Below, in pieces: positions 44,142 to 53,283 of a stretch of DNA of 64,000 nt (position 1 is the stretch's first letter; every line of letters starts with the position of its first letter). The position numbers and the translations under genes were made by a program. The notes below the pieces were generated by a model. The model did not search any database and was not told the origin of the DNA. It was given only the letters and a program-made list of their open reading frames with translations. Origin of the DNA: CAZSNT01 sp964607765 (lineage in GTDB: Bacteria; Verrucomicrobiota; Lentisphaeria; Oligosphaerales; JABHEG01); assembly GCA_964607765.1 (NCBI GenBank), contig CAZSNT010000024.1, forward strand, positions 21,084 through 85,083, read 5' to 3'.

Positions 44142-46367
44142 TCACTGGCCGGGCTTGTCGTAGACCACGCGGACAACGACATCGGCGCAATGATGGCCGC
44201 GCTTCGCGATCCTGGCCTGCACCGAATTCCAGTGTGCCTCGCCTGTCATGGGGCTGTTCGTTGCGCCGAACGCGAGCTCGTTCCGCGGGTACCCGGCCCG
44301 GGCCGCGAACTGACCGGGCGCGTCGATGCGCAACTGCCCGTCCACGTACACCTGAATGTCCGCGCCGCGGATCACAATCCGGTAGACATGGAAGCCGTCC
44401 GTTGTGTCCATGTCGTAGCGCGCCCGGCGGTTGTGCCACAGGCAGATGTGGTCGGGATTCAGCATCAGGCGCTCTCCGGCACGGCCGTCGGCCATGATCA
44501 CGCAATTGGTGCCCGACACGACCCTTGCCCGGGCCTCTACCACCACATCTCCCGACACGTCGATGCCCCATGGATGCCGATAATAGAGATAGTCTCCTGC
44601 GGCCGTGCCGTCGTCCTGAATCGCCAGCGCCCCGTCGGCCAGATGCGCACTGGTCCGGGGCGAGCCGGGGTCGCGGTGCCAGGGGCTCTCCGGCTGTCCT
44701 GCCGCTGCGCTGTATTCGAGGGTCCACGTGCCCGATTCAGGGCCTGCCCCGGCACGGATGCCGATGCGAACTGAGTTCGTGCCAGGTTTGATCCACTCAG
44801 GGGACAAGCTGTAGTCGATCCAGCCATCGCTCGCGCCTTCAAGGGTGAGCTGGTGCTGGTTGATGGATGCCCGGACCTGTTCCGAGCGGTCTGCGGTGGG
44901 CATGAACAGGTGGCACGTGAGCCGTGGCACGTATCCCTGGCGGATGGCGTGGTCGAAGTCCTCGTTGATGTCGATGGTGATATCCAGCGGGGCCTCTTCG
45001 GTGATCGGGCAGGGGCGTGCCGGTGTGAGGATGGGGACTGTCCGGTACTGGGTCGCGTTGGCAAGCCATCTGGTCGGGGCGCCGTCGCGGACGGTTACGA
45101 AGTAGAGCTTGTCACGTGTGCGCAGGGCCTCAGGGTCGCCCAGTTCCTGCCACACCGTGCTGTGCGGGTCGAAGGAGTTGAATGTATGGATTCCGGCCGC
45201 ACCCGCAGCCCAGGCGTTGGCCGCCCGCGCACGCAGCGCAGGCAGTGAGCCGCGCTTGAATCGGGTTTCGCCCCGGACTCGTGAATCGCTGAGGCAAGGG
45301 TAGACGGGCACGCCGTGCTTGCGGCCCAGTTCCACACTGTAGCGCCAGGGATTCAGGCGGAAGTAGCAGGTGGTGATGAGCAGGTCCACCAGTCCGTCGC
45401 TCAGCCATCGTTCGAGATCGAGCCCGATATCCCGGTTGAAGCCGACCGAGTCGGCAACGCGCACGGCGACCAGGATGGGCCGTGACCGGGCCATACCGAC
45501 CTGTTCCGTCATGGTTCGGATCCTGCGCATCAACGTTGTCAGCGCGTCACGTTCTGCGGGGGCGGCCGTGCCGCCGTTCGCCACGCTCGGGAAGAAGCAC
45601 GGGTGGCGGAAGAAGTCGAGTTCGATTCCGTCCAGATCGTAGTTGCGGCACACTTCCTCGACGTAGCTCAGCGCCAGGTCCCGGATCTCGGGCACAGCGT
45701 AGTTCACCGAGCTCCACCGCCCGTGCGGGGTACGCTCGGTGTGACTGCCCACGAGCCACTCCGGGTGCTGCTCCTTCAGCGGCGGGAAGAGCAGGTACGG
45801 CTTCTCGGGCGTGTGTGCCACGTCGTGGGTATCGTTCATGCGCATGGACCAGAACACTTCCATACCGTGTGTGTGCCCGTAGTCCAAGACCAGTTTGAGG
45901 CAGTCAGCCCCGCTGTCGATGAGGTCCCGGGTGACATTGCGCTTGGTCGGAGCAATGCCGTAGTCGGCCGACTGGCGCGTGAGTACCGTGCCGAGACGCG
46001 TGGCGTGCGTGAAGTTGCTGAAACCGGAACTGATCGTGCAGTACGCAATCGCGTCGACGTGCGTGCCGGCGAGCGTCGTTGTCCGCATGTTCAGGAACGA
46101 CTCGGGTGTGAGTTCCTGGTCCTTTGGGAAATACAGGCAGTCGCAGCCGTCATTGTTCGTAATAATCCGTCGCTTCCGCGACGCGAGCTGATGTCGTGCG
46201 GCTTGGAGCTCGGTCAAAGTCATGGGGCTCGTCCCTGATTCAGGGCCGGTCAGCGCGCAACACGCCGTCAGCAGGTAGACGAGGGCCGCTCTTCTCGCTG
46301 TGATAGCAATCGCTGCACTCGCAGGACCCGTAAGTCTCAGGCCCCCAATACTGTAGTGTTTCAGCAT
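44142..46367 (-). CDS. Glycosyl-hydrolase-like (TIM barrel) lipoprotein with C-terminal jelly-roll domain
   Basis: A 741-residue protein; the ATG at 46367 opens a lipoprotein signal (ALVYLLTACCALTG). Residues about 60-400 contain VFWSMRMNDTHD, SVNYAVPEIRDLALSYVEEV and DGIELDFFRHPCFF, the pattern of GHL10/DUF4015-like TIM-barrel glycosidases, with the ELD-type acids. Residues about 560-741 are a concanavalin-like sheet domain (YRIVIRGADIQVYVDGQLRI). The gene converges on the oxidoreductase at 44133 with an 8-base gap. Substrate unknown. Confidence 0.65.
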   Translation of the reverse strand: MLKHYSIGGLRLTGPASAAIAITARRAALVYLLTACCALTGPESGTSPMTLTELQAARHQLASRKRRIITNNDGCDCLYFPKDQELTPESFLNMRTTTLAGTHVDAIAYCTISSGFSNFTHATRLGTVLTRQSADYGIAPTKRNVTRDLIDSGADCLKLVLDYGHTHGMEVFWSMRMNDTHDVAHTPEKPYLLFPPLKEQHPEWLVGSHTERTPHGRWSSVNYAVPEIRDLALSYVEEVCRNYDLDGIELDFFRHPCFFPSVANGGTAAPAERDALTTLMRRIRTMTEQVGMARSRPILVAVRVADSVGFNRDIGLDLERWLSDGLVDLLITTCYFRLNPWRYSVELGRKHGVPVYPCLSDSRVRGETRFKRGSLPALRARAANAWAAGAAGIHTFNSFDPHSTVWQELGDPEALRTRDKLYFVTVRDGAPTRWLANATQYRTVPILTPARPCPITEEAPLDITIDINEDFDHAIRQGYVPRLTCHLFMPTADRSEQVRASINQHQLTLEGASDGWIDYSLSPEWIKPGTNSVRIGIRAGAGPESGTWTLEYSAAAGQPESPWHRDPGSPRTSAHLADGALAIQDDGTAAGDYLYYRHPWGIDVSGDVVVEARARVVSGTNCVIMADGRAGERLMLNPDHICLWHNRRARYDMDTTDGFHVYRIVIRGADIQVYVDGQLRIDAPGQFAARAGYPRNELAFGATNSPMTGEAHWNSVQARIAKRGHHCADVVVRVVYDKPGQ

Positions 46368-46453
46368 TCCAACACTCCATGGGGTCGCTGTGATTCCGGT
46401 AACGATCGGAGGGGGGACGGTCTGACGGTGGCGCTGGCCGCGCAGGGCATTGG

Positions 46454-47500
46454 TCAAGCGGCGGATTTCTTGTCGTTTCCGGCGTCCGCCTGCGGCTCCG
46501 GCTTGTCCTGCGGCAGGAGCTCCTTGATGGCCAGCGCGGCCTCCTTGAACGTCTGGTAGCGCTGGGCCGGGTCCTTGTGGATCATCTTGGTCATGACGTT
46601 CACGAGCTCGGGCCGGAAGTTCCGCATTTTGCTGGAGACTTTGATTCGGGCCTTTGACACGTGACGCTTGGCCAGTGCTTCCACCTCGTCCGCGTCGAAG
46701 AAAGTCTGGCCGGTCAGCGCGTAGTACATCACCATGCCCAGGCTGTAGATCTCGCTGAACGCGTCTTCACCGGCGCCGAGAAGACGCTCGGGCGGCAGGT
46801 AATACGGCGAGCCGGAGACGTACTCGTCACCAGGGTGCAGGGCCCTCTGTCGGGGGATGCACAGGCCGTAGTCCAGCAGTACGGCAAAGCCGCTGTTGTC
46901 GATGACGACATTCTCGGGTTTCAGGTCCCGGTAGAGGAAGCCGCAGTTGTAAATGTGCTGTTCTGCCGCCAGTACGTGAAGGGCGATCTGCAGAACGTCT
47001 TGTTCCTCCATGCGCTCAGTGAGGTCGATCAGCTTGTCAAGCCGGTCGCCTTCAACGCATTCCATGGCCGCGAAATACTCGCCGTCTTCGTAGCCGCTGG
47101 CGATTCCTTTGACCAGGCAGCGATGGTCGCCGATAATGCCCGCGATACGGGCTTCGTTGAGCAGAGCGTGGATGTTGCCGGCATGCGTACGCTCCGAACG
47201 GGCGAGGACTTTGACCGCGTAGAGTGTTTTGGGGGCGTCCGTCGAGCAGGCTTTGTAGACACTGCCCATGCCGCCGCCGCCCAGCGGCTCGAACAGCCAG
47301 AAGCGGCTGATGCGCAACGGCGTGAACGTGATCGCCTTGCACTTGGGGCATTCCACCATCTGAAGCGGCTCCACGTCCGCCATGGTGAATTTGTGCCTGC
47401 AGCCCTGGCAGGGGACCACGCCGGATTCGTAAGCCTCAAGGCGCCGGGAATTGTCGACCTTCCCACGCTTGCCCTTGTTCTTTTTCAAAGAGACCCGCAT
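46454..47500 (-). CDS. Hanks-type Ser/Thr protein kinase with N-terminal zinc-ribbon-like module
   Basis: A 348-residue kinase from the ATG at 47500 (GTG starts at 47509 and 47512 are possible). Residues 31-34 (CQGC) and 51-54 (CPKC) form a four-Cys ribbon. The kinase domain has GGGGMGS (74-80), Lys97 in LYAVKVL, YRDLKPEN (Asp192, Lys194, Asn197) with Tyr in place of His, and DYG at 210-212 in place of DFG, then SPYYLPPERLLG. It should be catalytically competent. No membrane segment or extracellular sensor domain is seen, so it is probably cytoplasmic. Target unknown. Confidence 0.9.
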   Translation of the reverse strand: MRVSLKKNKGKRGKVDNSRRLEAYESGVVPCQGCRHKFTMADVEPLQMVECPKCKAITFTPLRISRFWLFEPLGGGGMGSVYKACSTDAPKTLYAVKVLARSERTHAGNIHALLNEARIAGIIGDHRCLVKGIASGYEDGEYFAAMECVEGDRLDKLIDLTERMEEQDVLQIALHVLAAEQHIYNCGFLYRDLKPENVVIDNSGFAVLLDYGLCIPRQRALHPGDEYVSGSPYYLPPERLLGAGEDAFSEIYSLGMVMYYALTGQTFFDADEVEALAKRHVSKARIKVSSKMRNFRPELVNVMTKMIHKDPAQRYQTFKEAALAIKELLPQDKPEPQADAGNDKKSAA

Positions 47501-47808
47501 TCCAGCCACCACATGTCCCTGCTTCCGTCGGCGACTCCGGAAGCAGACACACCACGACCCGTGGTTGGGTGTGGTGAGTCTGCGTCCAGTGCTCCAGCTC
47601 CCTTCGTTCGGTCACGCTGAAGCGCGTGAAATATGCCACGGGGCGGCCAACTAATCCAGTCTGGACGGCCGCATTTCCGCGGCTACGCACAATCTCGGCG
47701 CTGGAAAAGACGTGTTGACAGGCTACTTGTATCTACTTTCCCTAGTCGGGTTCTGCCCGCTGCTGCGGCAAAGGACCAAGTGTGCATCACAGAAGGCTTC
47801 GATGAACT
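47501..47808. promoter_or_regulatory. Divergent spacer before pheS with a strong hairpin
   Basis: A 308-base spacer. A hairpin at 47543-47583 pairs GCAGAC with GTCTGC, CACCAC with GTGGTG and ACCC with GGGT, closed by a short loop. No T-tract follows on either strand, so it is not a clear terminator. TTGACA at 47715-47720 could be a -35 element for pheST, but no good -10 lies 17 bases further. I see no T-box or Phe-rich leader peptide. Confidence 0.4.
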
Positions 47809-48828
47809 ATGACGCAACTAGAGCAGCAATTGCAGGATGCTCTCGAACAGGCGCGTAACGCCTTGGCCCTCGCGCAGGACGCGTCTGAGCTGGAGCAATG
47901 CCGCGTTCGTTTCCTCGGTCGCAAGGGGGTCCTGACCGGCCTGATGCGGGGCATGGGGCAGCTCAGCGCTGAGGACCGGCCGCGCGTTGGGCGTATGGCC
48001 AATGACGTCAAAAGCATGATCGCGGAGGCGGTGGGCGAGGCCGAAGCGCGGCTGGCCGCAGCGGATTCGTCTGTCGGCGGGCGCATCGATGTGACGCTGC
48101 CCGGCCGGAGAACGCGGCTTGGGCGCAAGCACCCCATCAGCCAGGTCATGGATGACACTGTGGCGATCTTCCGGCGCCTGGGCTTTGTCGTGGCGGACGG
48201 ACCGGACCTGGAGACGGAGTACCACAACTTCGACGCACTCAACACTCCGGACGATCATCCGTCGCGGGACATTCAGGACACGTTCTACCTGCCCGACGGT
48301 CGACTGCTGCGCACGCAGACATCGCCCGTGCAGATCCGTGTGATGGAAAATCAGGCTCCGCCCGTGCGTGTCATCTGTCCGGGGCGCTGTTTTCGACGCG
48401 ACACGCCGGATGCGACTCACAGCATGAACTTCCACCAGGTCGAGGGGCTTTACGTGGATCGGCAGGTGTCGTTGGCAGACCTGAAAGGTGTGCTCACCGT
48501 GTTTGCGCACGAAATCCTGGGGCCGGGCGTTCGGTTGCGGTTCCGGCCGCATTTCTTCCCGTTCACCGAGCCCAGCATCGAATACGACTTCTCGTGTATC
48601 ATGTGCGACGGGGCCGGTTGCAGACTGTGCAAGAACTCAGGTTGGCTCGAAATCTCCGGTGCGGGCATGGTCGACCCGGAAGTGTTCAAAGCGGTGGGAT
48701 ACGATCCTGAGCAATGGACCGGGTTCGCGTTCGGCATGGGCGTGGAGCGCATTGCGATGATTCGCTACGCGATCAGCGACATCCGTCTGCTCTACGAAAA
48801 CGATGTGCGCTTCCTGGCTCAGTTCTAG
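47809..48828 (+). CDS. pheS: Phenylalanyl-tRNA synthetase alpha subunit
   Basis: A 339-residue protein of standard length. The N-terminal coiled coil (MTQLEQQLQDALEQARNALA) binds tRNA; the catalytic core has GRKHPISQVMDDTVAIFRRL, motif 2 (ICPGRCFRRDTPDATHS) and motif 3 (FGMGVERIAMIRYAI), and FFPFTEPSIEYD marks the PheS-specific block. With PheT it charges tRNA-Phe in the cytoplasm. pheT follows 11 bases downstream, preceded by GAGGAATTGGTG. Confidence 0.97.
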   Translation: MTQLEQQLQDALEQARNALALAQDASELEQCRVRFLGRKGVLTGLMRGMGQLSAEDRPRVGRMANDVKSMIAEAVGEAEARLAAADSSVGGRIDVTLPGRRTRLGRKHPISQVMDDTVAIFRRLGFVVADGPDLETEYHNFDALNTPDDHPSRDIQDTFYLPDGRLLRTQTSPVQIRVMENQAPPVRVICPGRCFRRDTPDATHSMNFHQVEGLYVDRQVSLADLKGVLTVFAHEILGPGVRLRFRPHFFPFTEPSIEYDFSCIMCDGAGCRLCKNSGWLEISGAGMVDPEVFKAVGYDPEQWTGFAFGMGVERIAMIRYAISDIRLLYENDVRFLAQF

Positions 48829-48839
48829 AGGAATTGGTG

Positions 48840-51242
48840 ATGAAGACGTCTGTCAAATGGCTTGAAAACTATGTGGATATCCCTTGGTCCGTTGCCGAGC
48901 TGGCCGACCGGTTGACTCTGGCCGGGCTGGAGGTCGAAGACATCGCCGAGATCGGCTCGATCCCGGAAGGCGTTGTCGTTGCCGAGATCCTCTCGCGGCG
49001 GCCCCATCCCGATGCGGATAAGCTCAGCCTGTGTGATGTGTCGGTCGGCTCGGGCGAGCCGGTTCAGGTTGTCTGTGGTGCGCCCAACTGCGACGCGGGC
49101 GCCCGGGTTCCGATGGCGACCGTGGGGACCGTGTTCGAAGGCGGCTTCAAGATCAAGAAAGCGAAGCTGCGCGGCCATGTGTCGCACGGCATGCTGTGCA
49201 GTGCCCGCGAATTGGGATTGGGTGACGATCACTCCGGGTTGCTGATCCTGCCGGCTGATGCGCCGGTGGGAACGTCGTTCGCAGAGCTTGTGCAGAGCGA
49301 CACTGTCGTCGATTGGGAGGTGACACCGAACCGTCCGGACTGGCTGTCCCACATCGGTATCGCCCGGGAGATCGCGGCGCTCGCCGACGCGAGCGACTCG
49401 GTGCGGCTGCCGCAGGTCGAGGCGTGTAACGTGGCCGCCGAGAGGGCCTCGGACGCGGCCAGCGTGGAAGTCCGTGACCCTGACCTGTGCGCTCGCTACA
49501 TCGCTCGCATCGTGCGTAATGTGACGATCGGGCCAAGCCCGAAGTGGATGCAGGATGCCCTGTCCGCGGTCGGTATGCGGCCCATCAACAATGTGGTCGA
49601 TATCACCAACTTCGTGCTGATGGAGTGCGGGCAGCCGCTGCACGCGTTCGACATGAGGCTGCTGGCGCAGAACCGGATCGTTGTGCGTCGTGCCGCCGAT
49701 GGCGAGGCCATGGTCACGCTCGACGGTCAGGAGCACGAACTCAGTTCGGAAAACCTGCTGATAGCCGACGCGGAGCGAGGCGTGGCTTTGGCCGGCGTAA
49801 TGGGCGGCGCCAACAGCGAAATCAACGACGATACGACCGACGTGCTCCTCGAGAGTGCCGTATTCCTGCCGAGCAATATCCGTGCGACCGCCAAGACGCT
49901 GGGACTGGGCACGGAGTCCTCCTACAGATTTGAGCGGGGTGTGGATCCCGAGATGGCGGAATACGCCAGTCGCCGCGCGGCAGCGTTGGTGTGCGAGCTG
50001 GCTGGCGGCGAACTGCTGGACGGCGTCATTGACGTGTATCCCGGCAAGCAGGAGCCGGTCAGCGTGAGCTGCCGTTTTGAGCGGATCGACCAGCTTCTGG
50101 GCGTACCGGTCGGCGCAGACCGGGCCGTGGACTGCCTGGAGCGGCTCGGCTTGACGCTGCTTGACCGATCGGACGATGTCGGCACGTTCGGCATTCCGTC
50201 GTTCCGCCCGGACCTGGCGCGGGAAGTGGATCTGATCGAGGAAGTGGCCCGGCTTTACGGGCTGGACAATATTCCGGGCGAGCCCGCGCCGGCCTGCGTG
50301 GGCGGCGCCATGGCGGACGATACGTACTACCCGCTGCAGGAGGCCCGCGAGCAGTTGCTGGCGCTCGGCTTGGACGAGACCATGACGTACAGCCTCCTGG
50401 GGGCCGGCACGGCCACCGCCGGAACGGGGTTCACGGCGGAGCAGCTGGTCAGTCTGGCCAACCCGCTGAGCAGCGAAGCGGCGTGCATGCGGCCGTCCGT
50501 GCTGCCCGGCGTGTTGGCAACCGTGGCCCACAACATCGCGCACGGTAACGGCAGCCTTGCCGTCTTCGAGTTGGCGCGTGTGATTGCCAATGCCCCAGGC
50601 CTGCCCGAGGAACGCTGGCAGGCCGGTATCGCCCTGACCGGCCCCGTGCACCCGGAGCGGTTCGGTGACGAACGGGAGCGCGCCTACGATTTCTTCGACA
50701 TGAAAGGGACGCTCGAAGGGCTGCTGGCCGAACGGCGAGTCCAGGGCGCCTGTTGCACGGAAGCCGAGCATCCGGCTTTCAGGTCCGGAGCCTGTGCCAC
50801 CATGGTGATCGGCGATGAAACGGTGGCCGTGTTCGGCGAAGTGGCCGACGCACTGACCGCTGACATCCGCCTCAAAGACCCGCTGTTCATTGCCTTGGTC
50901 GAACTGAGTGCGTTGTTCGGCATCCCGGCGCGGGAATCAGTATACAGCGCACTGCCTCAGTTCCCTGCAGTTGCCCGGGACATTTCGTTGATCGCGGGTG
51001 GCGACCTGTCGAACCAGGCCATCTTGGATGTGATCTGTGGCGCGGGTGGGAAGTGGCTGGAGAACGTCGAGCTGTTCGACGTCTACGAGGACGAGGAAGC
51101 GCTCGGGCCCGGCAAGCGCAGCCTGGCCTATTCACTGACCTACCGGCACCCGGAACGCACGCTCACTGATGAGCAGGTGAACACGGCGCACGAGAAGGTA
51201 CGCCGTACACTGGGCCGCAAACTGCCGGTCGAGCTTCGCTGA
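48840..51242 (+). CDS. pheT: Phenylalanyl-tRNA synthetase beta subunit
   Basis: An 800-residue protein; ATG 48840 follows GAGGAATTGGTG. It has an N-terminal tRNA-binding EMAP-like domain at about 40-150 (GVVVAEILSRRPHPDADKLS, VVCGAPNC), B3/B4 editing region (TVDWEVTPNRPDWLSHIGIAR-like block: VDWEVTPNRPDWLSHIG), B5 (RFERIDQLLGVPVG), the catalytic-like core (EVARLYGLDNIP) and a C-terminal anticodon-binding domain (FPAVARDISLI, YRHPERTLTDEQV). Forms the alpha2beta2 enzyme with PheS. Confidence 0.97.
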   Translation: MKTSVKWLENYVDIPWSVAELADRLTLAGLEVEDIAEIGSIPEGVVVAEILSRRPHPDADKLSLCDVSVGSGEPVQVVCGAPNCDAGARVPMATVGTVFEGGFKIKKAKLRGHVSHGMLCSARELGLGDDHSGLLILPADAPVGTSFAELVQSDTVVDWEVTPNRPDWLSHIGIAREIAALADASDSVRLPQVEACNVAAERASDAASVEVRDPDLCARYIARIVRNVTIGPSPKWMQDALSAVGMRPINNVVDITNFVLMECGQPLHAFDMRLLAQNRIVVRRAADGEAMVTLDGQEHELSSENLLIADAERGVALAGVMGGANSEINDDTTDVLLESAVFLPSNIRATAKTLGLGTESSYRFERGVDPEMAEYASRRAAALVCELAGGELLDGVIDVYPGKQEPVSVSCRFERIDQLLGVPVGADRAVDCLERLGLTLLDRSDDVGTFGIPSFRPDLAREVDLIEEVARLYGLDNIPGEPAPACVGGAMADDTYYPLQEAREQLLALGLDETMTYSLLGAGTATAGTGFTAEQLVSLANPLSSEAACMRPSVLPGVLATVAHNIAHGNGSLAVFELARVIANAPGLPEERWQAGIALTGPVHPERFGDERERAYDFFDMKGTLEGLLAERRVQGACCTEAEHPAFRSGACATMVIGDETVAVFGEVADALTADIRLKDPLFIALVELSALFGIPARESVYSALPQFPAVARDISLIAGGDLSNQAILDVICGAGGKWLENVELFDVYEDEEALGPGKRSLAYSLTYRHPERTLTDEQVNTAHEKVRRTLGRKLPVELR

Positions 51243-51254
51243 GGCAGCTGTCCG

Positions 51255-51866
51255 ATGAAACGTGTTGTTGCTCCCGTACTGGCGCTCGACATCGGGAACG
51301 TCTGTCTGAAGCTGAAGCCGCGCCGGTGCGCGGCGGCGTTCGGGTACGCGTCCCTGCCATTGCTGCTGAAAGCCTTGCCGGCTCTGTCTGCCGCCAGCCG
51401 GATGCTGGAGACAGGGCGCATCGACAAAGACGCGTTTCTTGGCCGCGTTCGGGACGCGCTGCCTGCGGCATTGGATCTGTCCGAGGAACAGCTCGAAGCC
51501 GCGTGGTGCAGTATGCTCGGGGAGGAGATCCGGGGCATGGCTCAGCTGGTTGACGATGCCGTGACAGCCGGGGTCGAACCGGTGTTCCTGTCCGACGTCT
51601 CCGCGTTCCACTACGGATTGGTCAGCCGCAAGCTGAGCTTCATGGATCGCATGGCGGGCGCTGTGCTCAGCTACGAGGTCGGCGCGCTGAAGCCTGATCC
51701 GGCCATGTTCGAGACCATGGAACAGCGCTTCTGCGATGGGGGTGTGCCGACGCTCTACGTCGATGACCGCGCCGATTGTGTCGAAGCGGCCCGGGCCCGC
51801 GGCTGGCAGGCGTATCGGTTCGGGTCGAGTCAGGGGGCTCGGGAGGCCTTTGCACGAGCCCGGTAA
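51255..51866 (+). CDS. HAD-superfamily hydrolase (YihX-like)
   Basis: A 203-residue protein 12 bases after pheT. Motif I reads LALDIGNVCLKL (DIGNV type, as in YihX and related sugar-phosphate phosphatases), motif II is PVFLSDVS, and motifs III/IV are GALKPDPAMF and LYVDDRADCV. The cap is alpha-helical. It should dephosphorylate a small phosphorylated metabolite, possibly a hexose-1-phosphate. Its last 37 bases overlap the convergent acyltransferase gene. Confidence 0.85.
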   Translation: MKRVVAPVLALDIGNVCLKLKPRRCAAAFGYASLPLLLKALPALSAASRMLETGRIDKDAFLGRVRDALPAALDLSEEQLEAAWCSMLGEEIRGMAQLVDDAVTAGVEPVFLSDVSAFHYGLVSRKLSFMDRMAGAVLSYEVGALKPDPAMFETMEQRFCDGGVPTLYVDDRADCVEAARARGWQAYRFGSSQGAREAFARAR

Positions 51867-53275
51867 CGCTCCGCCACCGCGACAGCGGCGCTGGCGCAGA
51901 CCAGAGCCACGAACAGCGCCAAACACGCTTGGCTGAAGCGCCAGCAACCGCGGCAATAGGGCGTCATTTCCGTACAGCGGCCCACAGTCACGTCGAGGAT
52001 TCCCTCTTCCGCGTCCGGTATGCGCACTGTCTCGCGGCCGCCGGGCGCGCACACGGACGTTCCACCGGCTACGTCGGCTCGGGCCAGCCACCGTCCGCAT
52101 TCCGCGGCGCGCATGCGGAACATGAGCCCGTGCTGCGCCTGCTGTGCCTTGCCCCACTCGGCGGGGTCCATGTTCGGCACGATCAGGACCTCGGCGCCGT
52201 CCTGCACGAGCCGCCGCGCCACGTCCGGGAAGTCCAGGTCGAAGCAGATCGCGACACCGAGGCGGCCGAGGGATGTTGGGATCGCGTCGGCCTTCTGGCC
52301 GGGAATCCCATCGTCCATCAGATGGACGGGGTGGTTCTTGACATGCGTGCCGAGGAGAGCCCCGCTCGGCGCCAGCACGTAGGCCGTGTTGCGGAAGGTC
52401 CCCGGCTTCTCCGCGGTCCGTTCGTCCTTGGCGCCGAACACGAAGTGGGCACCCGTCTCCCGTGGCACGCTCGTGAGTCTCTGCCACACATCAGGGCGTT
52501 TCATTGGGTCGGCCATAAGACTGTATTCCGGCCACAGAATGAGATCCGTCCCGGTCGGCAGCCGGTGCCGGGACAGGGCGAGCATCCTGCTCAGACGGTT
52601 GGCATCTGCCTGCACCAGCCTGACGCGTAACGGGCGCTCCAGCGCGGGCGGGGCCGGGAAAGGCACGACGCAGAAAGCCGTCCAGGAGCCGAGCAGCACG
52701 GCAGCGCCCAAGCCGGAGCTCTTTGGCGAGCAGACCGCCGCCCGCAGCGCTGCGGCAAGCACGACCACGGCGAAAGTCAGGCCGTAGGAGCCGCACCACG
52801 CCGCCGTGGCGGCCGGCAGTGGGCGAGCCGCGAGTCCGTAGCCGAGCCCCATCCAGCCGAACCGGAGAATGAAAAGCTCGGAGCGGTAGACCTCGATTCC
52901 CGTCCAGACAATGGCCGCGAGCAACCAGACGGGAAAGCGCGGCAGACGCCTGCGCACGAACCGGAACGTGAGGACAAAGGCGGCGGGGAAAATGAGGCAG
53001 ATGGCAATCAGTGTGATCACGCCCGGTCCGAAGATGTTCTTGAACCAGTACAGTGTCAGGCCGTAATAGGGCAGCCCGCAGGCTGCACCCGTCTTGATCG
53101 CCTCCCGCGGCGTTGTCGTTCGTTCGGCGGCGCTGATCAGCAGAGCCATGCCCAGCGGCAAGGCCAGGAACGCACCGTAAGGCGGGAAGCTCACCGCCAG
53201 CAGCAACCCGGCGGCGACCCCGAGCGCGGGCGGGCGCCGGCACCAATTCGGTAGATTGGACCTGGTAGGCTTCAT
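51830..53275 (-). CDS. lnt: Apolipoprotein N-acyltransferase
   Basis: A 481-residue protein. The first 200 residues hold about six to eight membrane segments (AAGLLLAVSFPPYGAFLALP, VITLIAICLIFPAAFVLTF). The nitrilase-like domain keeps the triad: Glu250 in ILWPEYSL, Lys313 in HVKNHPVHLMDDG and Cys344 in AICFDLDFPD. It adds the third acyl chain to the N terminus of lipoproteins in the inner membrane, which fits the many lipobox proteins in this window. A long upstream in-frame extension to 53368 lacks membrane character and was not used. Confidence 0.9.
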   Translation of the reverse strand: MKPTRSNLPNWCRRPPALGVAAGLLLAVSFPPYGAFLALPLGMALLISAAERTTTPREAIKTGAACGLPYYGLTLYWFKNIFGPGVITLIAICLIFPAAFVLTFRFVRRRLPRFPVWLLAAIVWTGIEVYRSELFILRFGWMGLGYGLAARPLPAATAAWCGSYGLTFAVVVLAAALRAAVCSPKSSGLGAAVLLGSWTAFCVVPFPAPPALERPLRVRLVQADANRLSRMLALSRHRLPTGTDLILWPEYSLMADPMKRPDVWQRLTSVPRETGAHFVFGAKDERTAEKPGTFRNTAYVLAPSGALLGTHVKNHPVHLMDDGIPGQKADAIPTSLGRLGVAICFDLDFPDVARRLVQDGAEVLIVPNMDPAEWGKAQQAQHGLMFRMRAAECGRWLARADVAGGTSVCAPGGRETVRIPDAEEGILDVTVGRCTEMTPYCRGCWRFSQACLALFVALVCASAAVAVAERYRARAKASRAP

Positions 53276-53283
53276 CTTGACAG

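Noticed and set aside
42895..44727. 610-codon open frame antisense to the second Gfo/Idh/MocA gene
   Set aside because: It is the mirror of a clear dehydrogenase and also spans part of the next gene; no motif supports it.
47501..47808. T-box or Phe-rich attenuator leader of pheST
   Set aside because: No specifier loop, T-box sequence or run of Phe codons is found in the spacer.
48825..50771. 648-codon open frame antisense to pheT
   Set aside because: pheT is certain on the plus strand; the antisense frame is a GC artefact.
51132..52487. 451-codon minus-strand frame overlapping pheT, HAD and lnt genes
   Set aside because: Arg- and Gly-rich shadow that crosses three supported genes.
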